A stretch of DNA of 64,000 nucleotides from JACVRN01 sp036389255 (GTDB lineage Bacteria > Acidobacteriota > Blastocatellia > Pyrinomonadales > Pyrinomonadaceae), in the NCBI GenBank assembly GCA_036389255.1, contig DASVQI010000004.1:62001-126000 (forward strand). Reading direction: 5' to 3'. A program made the position numbers and the translations under genes. The notes below the pieces were generated by a model that had not been told where the DNA came from, made no database searches, and saw only the letters and a list, made by a program, of their open reading frames with translations. Positions 17,217 through 27,266 of this stretch are shown piece by piece. Numbering within the stretch: position 1 is the stretch's first letter; the number at the start of each line of letters is the position of its first letter.

Positions 17217-18587
17217 ATGAAAAGAGTCGCAATTATGCTCTCTGTCCTAATGGCGTTTGCGCCCTGCTCCGCGCAGGCTCAAACGACCATCAAGCCCGGA
17301 CGAGAGACGGACAAAAGGGTGACAGGCGGACAGGCTGCCACGACAGGCGACCAGCCCAAGCAGGTTTCGCTCAAGCTGGAAGAGGGCGACCGTATAACTT
17401 TACGCAATCGCTTCGGCCCCATAGTCGTGACAGGCACGGACGGGGACTCGCTTGAAGCCTCTGTGACGGAGATTAAGCGGGGAACGACTCCCTACAGGTA
17501 CCGGCTCTCTACCTCTCAGGGGAGAGGGAAAATCACGATTGCCACGTCCGTCACGACTGGCGACGAAGCAGGCAATAGGGAGAATAAAGCAAAGAGCACA
17601 GTCACAGCGCAGGGAACAGCTTCTTCTTCAACATCCGTCACCACACAGCAATCTACGCAAACTCCAAGACCCGCACAGCCTGTGCCGGGCGCGCAGACAC
17701 AGCCGCCGCAGCCCAGACCGCCCGTAGCAGTGACGCCGCGAACAATGCCCACGCGCCCTGCCACTTCGCCGCGACCTGAAGTCAGAGAGGCTCCGTCGCA
17801 GGATTCTCTGCGCGGCGTGGGCGACCTCAGGCTGGAAGTCCGGCTGCCGCGCAACGCTCATATTGATTTGATTGATTCGCGCCGCTTCGCGGTCATCAGC
17901 TCGTCCGGCGTTCCGTCTTATCTGACAAACACGCGCAACGACGTGTCTGTGACGAACATAGACACGCCCGTCTCCATTGTGAGTAGCGGAGACGTTCAGG
18001 CCACCAGAGTCGGCGGCGTTGAAGCCAAAACACGAGCCAGCAACGTGTTCGTCAGAGAGGTTTCCGGCCCGGTCAGCATCTCCACCGTCACGGGCTCGGT
18101 CGTGGTCAAGGAGGCTCAGGGCGACGTGCGCGCTGTCTCCATCAGTGGCCCTATAAGCATAGAGTGCGCGCGGGGCCGCGCCGAAGCGGGGACGACCAAC
18201 GGCAGCATCACGCTGACAGGCATAGGCGGCGACCTTGAGGCGAACACCACCGGCGGAACCATCTCTTTTACGGGCGCGATACGCGAAGGCGGGCGCTATC
18301 GCCTGAAATCCATCTCCGGCATCGTGCGTATGTTCATACAACGAGAGCCGCCCGGCTTTCTGGCAAGCCTCTCTTCCTACAAGGGCCAGATTCTGCTGGA
18401 TTTCGAGCTGAAATCGGAGCTTTCCGCGAGCACCGCCACGCCCGACCTGCCCGCTACGCAGGGACAGCCCGTGCGCCGCATGACGGGCCGCTTCGGTGAA
18501 GGCGACACACGCATCACGCTGGATTCTTTTAGCGGGGCCGTGCAACTGGCCCGCGCTCCCTCGGAGGTCTGGAAAAGATGCAGGTAG
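17217..18587 (+). CDS. Exported DUF4097-type beta-helical protein
   Basis: A 456-aa protein with a signal peptide (residues 1-22, ending CSAQAQ). A Thr/Gln/Pro-rich low-complexity segment lies at about 115-195. After it comes a run of short beta repeats (RVGGVEAKTRASNVFVREVSGPVSI... ISGPISIECARGRAEAGTTNG) typical of DUF4097/DUF4098 right-handed beta-helix putative adhesins. It begins 27 bases after the anti-sigma gene, so it is likely in the same operon and may be a downstream envelope component of that regulon. Confidence 0.8.
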   Translation: MKRVAIMLSVLMAFAPCSAQAQTTIKPGRETDKRVTGGQAATTGDQPKQVSLKLEEGDRITLRNRFGPIVVTGTDGDSLEASVTEIKRGTTPYRYRLSTSQGRGKITIATSVTTGDEAGNRENKAKSTVTAQGTASSSTSVTTQQSTQTPRPAQPVPGAQTQPPQPRPPVAVTPRTMPTRPATSPRPEVREAPSQDSLRGVGDLRLEVRLPRNAHIDLIDSRRFAVISSSGVPSYLTNTRNDVSVTNIDTPVSIVSSGDVQATRVGGVEAKTRASNVFVREVSGPVSISTVTGSVVVKEAQGDVRAVSISGPISIECARGRAEAGTTNGSITLTGIGGDLEANTTGGTISFTGAIREGGRYRLKSISGIVRMFIQREPPGFLASLSSYKGQILLDFELKSELSASTATPDLPATQGQPVRRMTGRFGEGDTRITLDSFSGAVQLARAPSEVWKRCR

Positions 18588-18690
18588 CCTTTACCCGTAG
18601 GCTCAAGGCGAGCGTGTGGCCCGGAAATAATTGGAACAAATTTTGAAATAGATAGTAATAAAGAGACAAGAGTCTATCACGGATAGGCAG

Positions 18691-18714
18691 GGGAAATCGC
18701 CTGACGAATTTCCC
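18691..18714. promoter_or_regulatory. Candidate operator palindrome
   Basis: GGGAAAT (18691-18697) and ATTTCCC (18708-18714) form a perfect 7-bp dyad with a 10-nt spacer, 38 bases upstream of the Fis-type gene. Only the symmetry supports it. Confidence 0.25.
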
Positions 18715-18751
18715 GCAATCCTTTCATCGGTTTCACAGGGGGAATAATCGT

Positions 18752-19093
18752 TTGAGCAACGCTACAGCTATAAACTACGACTATCTTTCTCGTGAAGAGG
18801 AGCGGGAAGGCCCTATTGACGAGGCGACCCTGAGCAATCACGTAGAGGTGCTGAAGGATTTGGCACAGGCGCTGATACGCGAGATAGACAGGCTCAGACA
18901 CACCCAGTTGCCCGACGTGGCGCGCGGCGTGAACTTCTACGAAGAGGTAGAGCGCTTCGAGATAAATCTGATTCGCTCGGCGCTTGAGAGAACGAGCGGC
19001 CATCAAACGCGCGCCGCCAGAATGCTTGGCATCAACGTCACCACGCTCAATCATAAGATTAAGCGCTACGGGATAGAGCTGGAAGAGCACTGA
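18752..19093 (+). CDS. Fis-type helix-turn-helix protein
   Basis: A 113-aa DNA-binding protein. The C-terminal 45 residues form a Fis/NtrC-type HTH (TSGHQTRAARMLGINVTTLNHKIKRYGIEL), like the DNA-binding domain of sigma54 activators but without receiver or AAA+ domains. The N-terminal part is acidic and helical. The start is TTG at 18752, supported by AGGGGGA at 18737-18743; there is no in-frame ATG nearby. Probably a stand-alone regulator or nucleoid-type protein; targets are unknown. Confidence 0.75.
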   Translation: MSNATAINYDYLSREEEREGPIDEATLSNHVEVLKDLAQALIREIDRLRHTQLPDVARGVNFYEEVERFEINLIRSALERTSGHQTRAARMLGINVTTLNHKIKRYGIELEEH

Positions 19094-19099
19094 GCATCT

Positions 19100-20926
19100 T
19101 CAGGGCTTCAGCTTCAAACGATAAAGCACAAAGTCATCTACGCGCTGGCCTTGGTCGTGCTCGTACCACTGCATGATACGAGCGGGAACCTGCGGGCTGT
19201 CCGCGTACACTATTAGATACGAGAGCGTAAGGCGCGCGGCTTGCTCACGATTGAACGACGCCATAAAGTCTCTGTAAGCCGTTACCTCTGCGGTTATCTC
19301 GCCCTCGGTCAGAGGCTGCGGATTTGCCACCAGCCTGTTGCTCAGACGCCCCCAGCCGAACAGCGCGTAAACGATTGCAAAGTTTCCGTGCCGGAGAGCG
19401 TTATCCAGCGCCTCCGCGTCGTACCCCGTGTAATACATCCAGTGAAAGAAGCGCTCCCGGCTCTCTTCCGCATTCGCTCCCACGAAGATATGCTGGTGGC
19501 GTGCCCATAGAACCGGCTGCGGCGCGAGCGTCGGAACTTCGTCGGCCACTATGTTGTCCGAGGTGAAGACCAGTTGGCCGGTCGCGGGCCGCCCTTCGCC
19601 GCCTTCGCGCGCAAGCTCGGCCAAGCGGTTTAGAACGGGAGCCGCTTTGTTCCTTAGCTCGTTATGCGGGTCTAGCACTCGCGTAGTCACGCCCGCCTCG
19701 ACTAAACCCCAACCGAATATCAGCAGAGCCGCGCACGCCATGGCCCAGCCCGGAAGCATAGCCTTACGCTCTTCTTCTTCTTCTGCGCTCTTCCTTCGCG
19801 CAATCAGGTTCAGGCAGAGTATGACCGCCAGCAGGCTCAGGTAGTTTGCTATGAAGACCTCGTAGTGTATGGGCTGTAGCGAGCGGCCCGTGATGATTTG
19901 TTGATTGAAGACCGCGTACGGCGTGAGCGCGAGCGAAATCGTGAAGAGCGTCGAGCGGTCTTTGAGTCTAATACGACCGCGCTTGATGGCAAGCATGAGC
20001 GCGGCCAAGACTGCCAGACAGATTAACTCCGGCGCGCGGGCAAGGTCAGGGGCGCGTGTGAGTGATAGTAGCTGCACGCTGTCCATAGTCTGTGCGCGGC
20101 GCGAAAGCATCAGCGCATAAGGCAGAAGCGCCAGAGCCGCCAGTGCTGCAACAATCCCCAGATACTTCAGCTCGCGCAGCCAGCCTTCCGGCCTTGCCGC
20201 TAACAGCACCAGCGCCAGACAGGCCAGCCACGCTGCCGCAGTCGTCCAGATATAGAAGTAGGAATAGACTAGGACGGCAAACACTAGACCTGCGCCCGTA
20301 GCCGTCAAAAGCTTGCGCCGCGCATCCTCGCCCGTGACCGTCTTCCACACCAGCCCGCACATCAGGAAGAAGAAGGGGAACGGAAACAGAGGCACGTACC
20401 GGCGCATGAAGGGCAGGTAAGGATAGGCTATGTCGCGCCCCAGAAGCTCCATGATTGCTCCTTGCCCGCAGGCCAGAGTGCCCAGACAGACAATCGCTAA
20501 AGCTCCGATGGCGGCCAGCCGGTCGTCGCCTGTAATCGCCGCTATGAGCCAGAAGAGGATGAGCGCCGTGAGAAAACCCATGATGGCTGAGAGCGCTATC
20601 ATGGCCCAGTTGATTGAGAGGCCGAGAGTGCGCGCTAGTTGAGCTGCTACGAACGGCGGCAGGAATTGTATGGAGAAGAGCGATTCCTGCTGCGGCGCGT
20701 CCGCGCTATGGTCGCGGCCCGTGTAGGGGTCGTTGCGGCGCGCGCGCCCGTCAATCAGCGCCTTCAGATAGGCCGCGTAAGCGACTTCGTCAATATCGTT
20801 GTAGGCGTAAATTCCGTTCCACTGATTGCCGGTCAGATACCAGAGGTTAAGCTGAGGGTAGATGGCTAAGATTAGTGTGGCGAAGGATACAGCGAAGCCG
20901 AACCGCCAGCTTGTGCGTGCTTGCAT
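19100..20926 (-). CDS. Polytopic membrane protein, GT-C-like
   Basis: A protein of about 608 aa with 11-13 predicted spans and a soluble C-terminal domain of about 200 residues. After the first span comes the acidic motif YNDIDEVAYAAYLKAL, then RNDPYTGRDHSAD; an acidic pair in the first outer loop is a hallmark of GT-C glycosyltransferases that use lipid-linked sugars. Specific function is unknown. ATG at 20926 (MQARTSWRFGFAV) precedes the first span directly; an upstream extension to 21043 is open but has no membrane-protein character. Convergent with the Fis-type gene, 6 bases between stops. Confidence 0.65.
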   Translation of the reverse strand: MQARTSWRFGFAVSFATLILAIYPQLNLWYLTGNQWNGIYAYNDIDEVAYAAYLKALIDGRARRNDPYTGRDHSADAPQQESLFSIQFLPPFVAAQLARTLGLSINWAMIALSAIMGFLTALILFWLIAAITGDDRLAAIGALAIVCLGTLACGQGAIMELLGRDIAYPYLPFMRRYVPLFPFPFFFLMCGLVWKTVTGEDARRKLLTATGAGLVFAVLVYSYFYIWTTAAAWLACLALVLLAARPEGWLRELKYLGIVAALAALALLPYALMLSRRAQTMDSVQLLSLTRAPDLARAPELICLAVLAALMLAIKRGRIRLKDRSTLFTISLALTPYAVFNQQIITGRSLQPIHYEVFIANYLSLLAVILCLNLIARRKSAEEEEERKAMLPGWAMACAALLIFGWGLVEAGVTTRVLDPHNELRNKAAPVLNRLAELAREGGEGRPATGQLVFTSDNIVADEVPTLAPQPVLWARHQHIFVGANAEESRERFFHWMYYTGYDAEALDNALRHGNFAIVYALFGWGRLSNRLVANPQPLTEGEITAEVTAYRDFMASFNREQAARLTLSYLIVYADSPQVPARIMQWYEHDQGQRVDDFVLYRLKLKP

Positions 20927-21221
20927 ATTTACTGAAAAGGTTCCTTTGAAAGTGGACGACTCTGTGCCTGAAGGGGCCGTCGCGCAGAGCCTTTCGCGGC
21001 CTCTCAACGAATATACCTTTGAAACCGAGCGGGCGGCAATCATGTTGTTCGGGCCGGAGACGCTTCCGGCCTGCCTCCTGCGGGAAAACCGCAGACGGCC
21101 CGGCGCTCGTATCTCTTATGTCGTCTGCAACCCGCCGCAACGGGGAGCATCAAAAACTTGTAAGGATTTACAGGTTAAGGCGGCTGAATTAGCGGGGGAT
21201 AGAATTTCCGGCGGCCATTTT

Positions 21222-22193
<972 letters not shown>

Positions 22194-22195
22194 AG

Positions 22196-22819
22196 ATGAA
22201 GCCGGAAGACGCACGCTTCGTAAAAGCTATTATCTTCGTCAACAGCCTTGTGCCGGTCGCGCTGCTGGCGTGGGACGCCGCGCACCGGAACTTAGGCGCG
22301 AACCCGCTCGAATACGTGACGCGTACGACGGGGATGCTGACGCTAATCTTTCTCCTGCTGTCGCTTGTCGTGACGCCGCTCAGGAAGATGACGGGCTGGA
22401 ACTGGCTTGGGATGAATCGTCGCGTGCTGGGCATCTACGCCTTCTTCTACGGCGCGCTACACTTTCTGACCTACATCTGGTTCGACCGCCTCTTCAATCT
22501 CAAGAGCGCGCTCGGTGACGTAGTTCAGCGTCCCTTCATAGCAGTAGGCTTTGCCAGCTTCCTCATAATGATTCCGCTCGCGGTGACTTCGACAAACAAG
22601 ATGGTGAAGCGGCTGGGCGGCAAGCGCTGGAACAGGCTGCACAAGGCTGTCTACGTGGCGGCCATACTGGGCGCTACTCACTACTGGATGCTGGTCAAGA
22701 GCGACATAAGGCTTCCGCTAACTTTCGCGCTGGTGCTGGCGCTTCTACTGGGCTATCGCATCTTCGCAGCCAACCGCACTACGAAAACAGAGCCGCGTCA
22801 CATGATTCTCCCGCGTTAG
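22196..22819 (+). CDS. msrQ: MsrPQ haem-binding membrane subunit
   Basis: A 207-aa membrane cytochrome-type protein that passes electrons from the quinone pool (or flavin) to MsrP. It has about six spans and the conserved histidines in ALHFLTYIW, RLHKAVYVAAILGATHYWM expected for b-haem ligation in the ferric-reductase-like domain. ATG 22196 lies two bases after the msrP stop. A bidirectional terminator follows. Confidence 0.92.
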   Translation: MKPEDARFVKAIIFVNSLVPVALLAWDAAHRNLGANPLEYVTRTTGMLTLIFLLLSLVVTPLRKMTGWNWLGMNRRVLGIYAFFYGALHFLTYIWFDRLFNLKSALGDVVQRPFIAVGFASFLIMIPLAVTSTNKMVKRLGGKRWNRLHKAVYVAAILGATHYWMLVKSDIRLPLTFALVLALLLGYRIFAANRTTKTEPRHMILPR

Positions 22820-22875
22820 AAGAGAAGAAATTAAGAGCATTCGGCTCACGGGAGAATAAAGTGAGAGGGAGTAAA

Positions 22876-22914
22876 AGAAGAGAGGCCGGAAGCAATTCCG
22901 GCCTCTCTTCTTTA
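22876..22914. terminator. Bidirectional intrinsic terminator
   Basis: Perfect 16-bp stem AGAAGAGAGGCCGGAA (22876-22891) with 22896-22911, loop GCAA, preceded by AAAA and followed by TTAAA. It separates convergent msrQ and the radical SAM gene. Confidence 0.85.
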
Positions 22915-22932
22915 AAGCTTCTGAGGTGAGTC

Positions 22933-24216
22933 TTACTGAATCGTGTCGGTAGAGCCCCGGAAGCCGTGGCGTGCCTGATTCATAATCCACTTCAACACGC
23001 GCTTGGTGTTGTAGCAGTAGGCAAGTATGTAGTTGCAGGTCGAAAGACAGTGCTTCGAGCACTCCTTCTTCATCTCGTTGAGTTGGTCTGCCTCGAACTT
23101 CGGGTTCTCGATTGTGCCCCAGTCGTGCGTCGCGGAGTACATGGGGAAGCAGGGAGCGAGCGTCCCGTCCGTGCGAATGATGAGCGAGTTCTGGCCCGCG
23201 CGGCAGTCCCACGGCGGAACTTCGCCGCGCATCAGGCGCTTCATGTCCTGCATGTGCTTCGACTGGTTGACCATCTTGTAGCCTTCGTTGTGGCGCTTGG
23301 CGTCCAAGTAATCAAGCAGGTCGTCAACCTTGCTCCAATCGTCCGGCGTCAGGTAGGTGCTGTTCTCGTCCAGATGCTTGAAGTGCGTCTGCTCCATCAT
23401 CGGAGACTCGTTGATGTGATAGTCTGTGGCGATGCCGTTGTCATGCGCTATCTCCGTCAACTCCTTCACGTCGTCCATGTTGATGCGCGTGATGTTGATA
23501 TTGAACATCACCGTGTAGCCGTAGTGATGCTGGCGTTTGACCAGATAGTCGAAGTAAGGGCGAATCGGCTCAAGGGCTTTGGGCAGCGCCTTGCGGTCTT
23601 TGACGGAATCAACGGCGAGATTGACGGTCGCAATGCCTGCGTCGCCTAAGCGGTCAATGACTTCGGGCTTCATCAATCGCCCGTTCGTAGGCAGGTACAC
23701 GAAGATGTCCTTCTTAGCGGAGTAGTGGACAATCTTGTGTATGAAGCCGGGGCGCAGGAGAGGCTCGCCGCCCATCAGGGCCAGCACGCGCGAGCCAATC
23801 GAGTGCAGCCAGTCAATCGAGCGCTTGGCCGTGTCTTCCGTCATGCCCTTGACCTTGTTGTTGTAAGACCAGCAGTAATGGCAGTCCAGATTGCACTTCC
23901 ACTCTGTGAAGAGGTAGGGGATGATGGGACGCAGCTCGCCTTTGTGCCAGAGCGATTTGAAGTAGGGCGAGCCCCATGTCTTCCACGTGCGTATGGCGTT
24001 GAGCTTCTGGTATTCACCCTTGGTCATAGGCTGCGGGTCTGCATGAATCGGGTAGGGCGGCTCGGGCAACACTTCCGGCTCAGGCTTTGGCTCTAAAGTG
24101 GTTTTCGTTTGAGATTTGTAGAGTATCTGATGAAGCTTAGGGTCTATGCGAAAGGGTGGGGGTGCTGTTGTGGCCTCAGGCTGTACTGTCCCGACCCGCT
24201 CCTGAATTTCTGCCAT
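22933..24216 (-). CDS. Radical SAM protein with SPASM-like C-terminal cysteines
   Basis: A 427-aa [4Fe-4S]/SAM enzyme. The cluster motif is C108-x3-C112-x2-C115 (WKCNLDCHYC), followed by GGEPLLRPG. A C-terminal Cys group (WDCRAG, APCFPMY, ECSKHCLSTCNYILAYCYN) looks like an auxiliary-cluster or SPASM-type region. An N-terminal extension of about 95 residues contains a Pro/Glu-rich linker (EPKPEPEVLPEPPYP). ATG 24216 has AAAGGAGA seven bases upstream; the upstream TTG at 24231 overlaps that site and is rejected. No peptide substrate or partner is adjacent, so the reaction is unknown. Confidence 0.82.
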   Translation of the reverse strand: MAEIQERVGTVQPEATTAPPPFRIDPKLHQILYKSQTKTTLEPKPEPEVLPEPPYPIHADPQPMTKGEYQKLNAIRTWKTWGSPYFKSLWHKGELRPIIPYLFTEWKCNLDCHYCWSYNNKVKGMTEDTAKRSIDWLHSIGSRVLALMGGEPLLRPGFIHKIVHYSAKKDIFVYLPTNGRLMKPEVIDRLGDAGIATVNLAVDSVKDRKALPKALEPIRPYFDYLVKRQHHYGYTVMFNINITRINMDDVKELTEIAHDNGIATDYHINESPMMEQTHFKHLDENSTYLTPDDWSKVDDLLDYLDAKRHNEGYKMVNQSKHMQDMKRLMRGEVPPWDCRAGQNSLIIRTDGTLAPCFPMYSATHDWGTIENPKFEADQLNEMKKECSKHCLSTCNYILAYCYNTKRVLKWIMNQARHGFRGSTDTIQ

Positions 24217-24576
24217 GTGGTCTCCTTTCAACTGCTCTCAATTCTTCTGGTGAGTGGTATGGGCTGCACGAAAGAGCATCAGACCGGAAAGAGGCTCTTT
24301 CTCCCAAGCAGTCCACCCGGTTAAGGTTATAAGGGAGGAGGCTCGACCGCGAAGCGCACAAGGGCCAAGTCCTTCAAGATTACAGCGCGGCCATGTTGTT
24401 AAAGAATCTTTCAGCCGGGCGGGAGGCTCTGTCGAGGATGCCCCTCTTGCCGCCCGTACAATCCGAAGTCTGAAACCGCGATGCGAATATTGGCCGATTT
24501 CTCATGGAATTTCAAGTGATTCGGAACACTTTCGCCTCTGCCCCCGCGCGCGGGTGCCATTGCCGAAGCCCGCTCT
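24217..24576. other. Intergenic region between divergent genes
   Basis: 360 bases between the radical SAM gene (-) and the PMT-like gene (+). Apart from the Shine-Dalgarno of the radical SAM gene I see no convincing promoter, RNA or repeat. A 108-aa open frame on + looks non-coding (Arg/Ser-rich, no ribosome-binding site). Confidence 0.5.
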
Positions 24577-26331
24577 ATGACTGTAAGCTTCTGTTCGCAA
24601 AGGAGCAATGAAGAAGGTTTGGCTGCACAGGCAGAGCCTATTACCACGGCGGGACTCAGACCCGAACTCTTCACGGAGCCCGGCGCACTCGTGCCCGGTC
24701 GCGCCGCTCTCATCATCCTTCTGGCGTTATTTGTGCTGACTGGCCTATGGCTTCGGGGCTCGGGGCTGGGTACGGAGGCGCTGAGCGAAGACGAGCTTAA
24801 TAAGCTTGAGGCCGTGGCGGATTATAGAGCCAACGGGCTGACTGCGGCCAACGGCGAGCATCCTTTCCTGATGAAGGCGCTGCAAACCGTCAGCATCATA
24901 GCCGCCGAGAAGTGGAACGCAAGCTCATTGGTCGCATCGCGTCCGGCCGGGCTTGGCATCTCCACAGAGGCGGCGCTCAGGATACCGTCAATCATCTTCG
25001 GCTCGCTCACCGTGATTCTCCTTTACCTTTTCACGCTGGAGCTGTTCGGCGGCGAGGTCGCGCTCATAGCTGCCGCGCTCTGGGCATTTGACCCGAGCGC
25101 CATAGGCTTCAACCGCATAGCCAAAGAAGATACCTTCGTCCTCTTCTTCTTTCTGTTGGCCAACGTCTTCTGGCTCAGAAGCCAGCGCGTAGCGGAATCC
25201 GGCAGGGGAAATCCAGCGCCGCTCTACCGGGCCACGGCTGCCGCTTACGGCGCGATGCTCGCCTCCAAGTACGTGCCGCACCTGTTCGCCGTCAGCATCA
25301 GCTACAACTACATCTTTCAGGGCATGCCGCAGACGCGATGGCGGCTTGGTAAGAAGCGCTTCTTCATCTTCTTCGCGGTGATGGGGCTGGTCTTCCTGAT
25401 ACTCAACCCGACCATATTGCTTCCGGCTACGTGGAGGCAAATGCTTGCCTTCGCCAGCTACAAGCGCATAGGCCACGACGGCTACGAGTTCATGGGAAGG
25501 GTCTACAGCCACAAGCTCATGGACTGGCTATACGGCGTGCCGTGGTACTTCTACTTCGTCTTCATGTGGGTGAAGCTGCCCGTCCTGACCATCCTCTCTT
25601 TTCTGGCAGGGCTGCCCGTGGTGATTCGTAAACGAGTGGGCGACGGGCGATTCTTTCTCTTCTTCTGGGTGCTGTTAGGCTTCGTCCCGTTCATGCTGTT
25701 CGGCGGCAAGTTCACGCGCTACTTCACGCCCGTTCTGCCGGTGGTGCTGATAATCGCCGGGCTGGGCTTGCAGCACGCCGCGAGCTTTGTGACCGGGCGG
25801 CTTTCCGCTAGCGCGAGCGTGAAAGCTTACGTGCGCGCGGCTTTGTACGGCTTTGTGATTCTAGCCTCCGGCGTGACCTCCTTCATGGCCGCGCCGCACT
25901 ACAGGCTCTACACGAACAGCTTCGGCGGGGGCGCGGAGCGGGCCGGGAGCTTTTTCCCGCAGGATGAGTTCTACGACGCCGCCATACGCGACACCGTGGC
26001 GGAGATTGCGCGAGGCGCAAGACCGGGAGCGCGCGTGGCCACGGAGACGGTCGGCCTCGCGGCATACTACGCCGAGCGCGCCGGGCGCACAGACCTGCAT
26101 TTCGTCTCTCTCTCAGACCACGCGGCGCTGAGCGAGATGACAGAGGGCGACTTCCTCATAGCAGCGCGCGGGAGGCGCTATTTTAGCAACGAGGCCGTGC
26201 TGGCCGGGCTTGGACAATCGGCTCAGCCGACCTTACGCATCTACGCCGGAGAGATTCCGGCGGCCGACGTTTACCTGCTGGATCAATCCTCGCTGGCGAT
26301 AGTCAGAAGCCGTGCGGGCGCTGCAAAATAA
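24577..26331 (+). CDS. Glycosyltransferase family 39 (PMT-like) membrane protein
   Basis: A 584-aa GT-C enzyme likely to transfer a sugar from a polyprenyl-phosphate donor to a protein, lipid or glycan outside the cytoplasmic membrane. The first span (about 43-60) is followed by the catalytic-type acidic pair D72-E73 (LSEDELNK) and by GEHPFLMKAL, as in PMT/ArnT families. About ten further spans precede a soluble C-terminal region of about 150 residues. No Shine-Dalgarno is evident before ATG 24577, so the first 30 residues, which are polar, may be an over-extension. Confidence 0.8.
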   Translation: MTVSFCSQRSNEEGLAAQAEPITTAGLRPELFTEPGALVPGRAALIILLALFVLTGLWLRGSGLGTEALSEDELNKLEAVADYRANGLTAANGEHPFLMKALQTVSIIAAEKWNASSLVASRPAGLGISTEAALRIPSIIFGSLTVILLYLFTLELFGGEVALIAAALWAFDPSAIGFNRIAKEDTFVLFFFLLANVFWLRSQRVAESGRGNPAPLYRATAAAYGAMLASKYVPHLFAVSISYNYIFQGMPQTRWRLGKKRFFIFFAVMGLVFLILNPTILLPATWRQMLAFASYKRIGHDGYEFMGRVYSHKLMDWLYGVPWYFYFVFMWVKLPVLTILSFLAGLPVVIRKRVGDGRFFLFFWVLLGFVPFMLFGGKFTRYFTPVLPVVLIIAGLGLQHAASFVTGRLSASASVKAYVRAALYGFVILASGVTSFMAAPHYRLYTNSFGGGAERAGSFFPQDEFYDAAIRDTVAEIARGARPGARVATETVGLAAYYAERAGRTDLHFVSLSDHAALSEMTEGDFLIAARGRRYFSNEAVLAGLGQSAQPTLRIYAGEIPAADVYLLDQSSLAIVRSRAGAAK

Positions 26332-26409
26332 TCGCTGCGGGCCGTCAAAGGTTAGCTTGAAGCGAGAGACGGGCAGGAATTTGAGCGACCACCGGCTCAT
26401 GGCTTGATT

Positions 26410-26438
26410 TTGGAAATCCCTGCTGCTTAGGTTATACT
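26410..26438 (+). promoter_or_regulatory. Sigma70-like promoter of lipoprotein gene
   Basis: -35 TTGGAA (26410-26415), 17-nt spacer, -10 TATACT (26433-26438), about 130 bases upstream of the lipoprotein start. Confidence 0.5.
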
Positions 26439-26565
26439 GCGCGCCTTCTCTTGAGTTTTGAAGCAGACGGCGCGACCGGGCAGGTTAATTCACAAAGGAA
26501 GTCGCGCCCCTACTATGCGGCAATCAAATTTTTTCCCATGCAATAGAAGGAGCTGGAGAGTAACC

Positions 26566-27141
26566 ATGAAAATCAAAATGACCGCGCTTGTGCTGACGCT
26601 TGTGGTCATGAGTCTGGTCGCTGCTGCGTGCGGCAGCAAGACCGAGACGACTACGAATACCACGACCAACACGACGACTAACACCAACACTGCAAACGCC
26701 AACACCAAGCCGGCCGTCGCAGCCAACATGAAGACCCCCGAAGGGACTTTCAAAGTTGCTTACGAGGCGGCGAAGGCGCGCGACATGGAGGCCTTCAAAA
26801 AGACCATCTCGAAAGATTACATGGAGATGCTGAAGGGCATAGCGGATCGCGAGAAGCGCACGGTTGACGATATCATCAAAGAAGGCATAGCCAGAAATCC
26901 GGTGCCTGAGAAGCCCGAGACCCGCAACGTAGAGCAGCAGGAAGATGGCGGCATCAAGATGGAGTTCATGGACGGCAACAAAAAGTGGCACATCGTCTAC
27001 CTGATTAAAGAGGGCGACGACTGGAAGTTCAACTTCGGCCCCGGCTCTGACCTGATAGAAGAACAGGCCGTCGGAAGCGGTAGAGAGGGCAAGGAAGGCG
27101 ACGCGGCGAACATGCAGGAGAAGAAGGGCAAAGGCAAGTAA
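26566..27141 (+). CDS. Lipoprotein with Asn/Thr-rich linker
   Basis: A 191-aa precursor. The signal peptide ends in the lipobox VAAAC (Cys 22), so the mature protein is predicted to be lipid-anchored. An Asn/Thr repeat linker of about 25 residues follows, then a compact domain: TPEGTFKVAYEAAKARDMEAFKKTISKDYMEML and later KWHIVYLIKEGDDWKFNFG, resembling DUF4878/SnoaL-like cone folds. The tail is Lys/Gly-rich. ATG 26566 is supported by AAGGAG at 26547-26552; the open frame upstream to 26458 is not needed. Function is unknown. Confidence 0.8.
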   Translation: MKIKMTALVLTLVVMSLVAAACGSKTETTTNTTTNTTTNTNTANANTKPAVAANMKTPEGTFKVAYEAAKARDMEAFKKTISKDYMEMLKGIADREKRTVDDIIKEGIARNPVPEKPETRNVEQQEDGGIKMEFMDGNKKWHIVYLIKEGDDWKFNFGPGSDLIEEQAVGSGREGKEGDAANMQEKKGKGK

Positions 27142-27173
27142 GCCCGCTCTTTCTTCAAGACGCTAAAAGTTAA

Positions 27174-27215
27174 AAGCTCATGACGGCGAGCCGTGGCTCG
27201 CCGTCATGAGCTTTT
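27174..27215 (+). terminator. Intrinsic terminator
   Basis: Perfect 19-bp stem AAGCTCATGACGGCGAGCC (27174-27192) with 27195-27213, followed by TTT and preceded by A-rich sequence. Confidence 0.85.
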
Positions 27216-27266
27216 TCTGCACGGCGAGGTGAAGCAGCGACGGCACGGATAAATGAATAAATTCTC

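Noticed and set aside
22933..24216. HpnH-type hopanoid radical SAM enzyme
   Set aside because: The cluster motif neighbourhood and the Cys-rich C-terminus differ from what I expect of HpnH, and no hopanoid genes are nearby.
24254..24580. 108-aa frame in the radical SAM / PMT spacer
   Set aside because: No ribosome-binding site, Arg/Ser/Pro-rich random-looking sequence, overlaps the start of the PMT-like gene.
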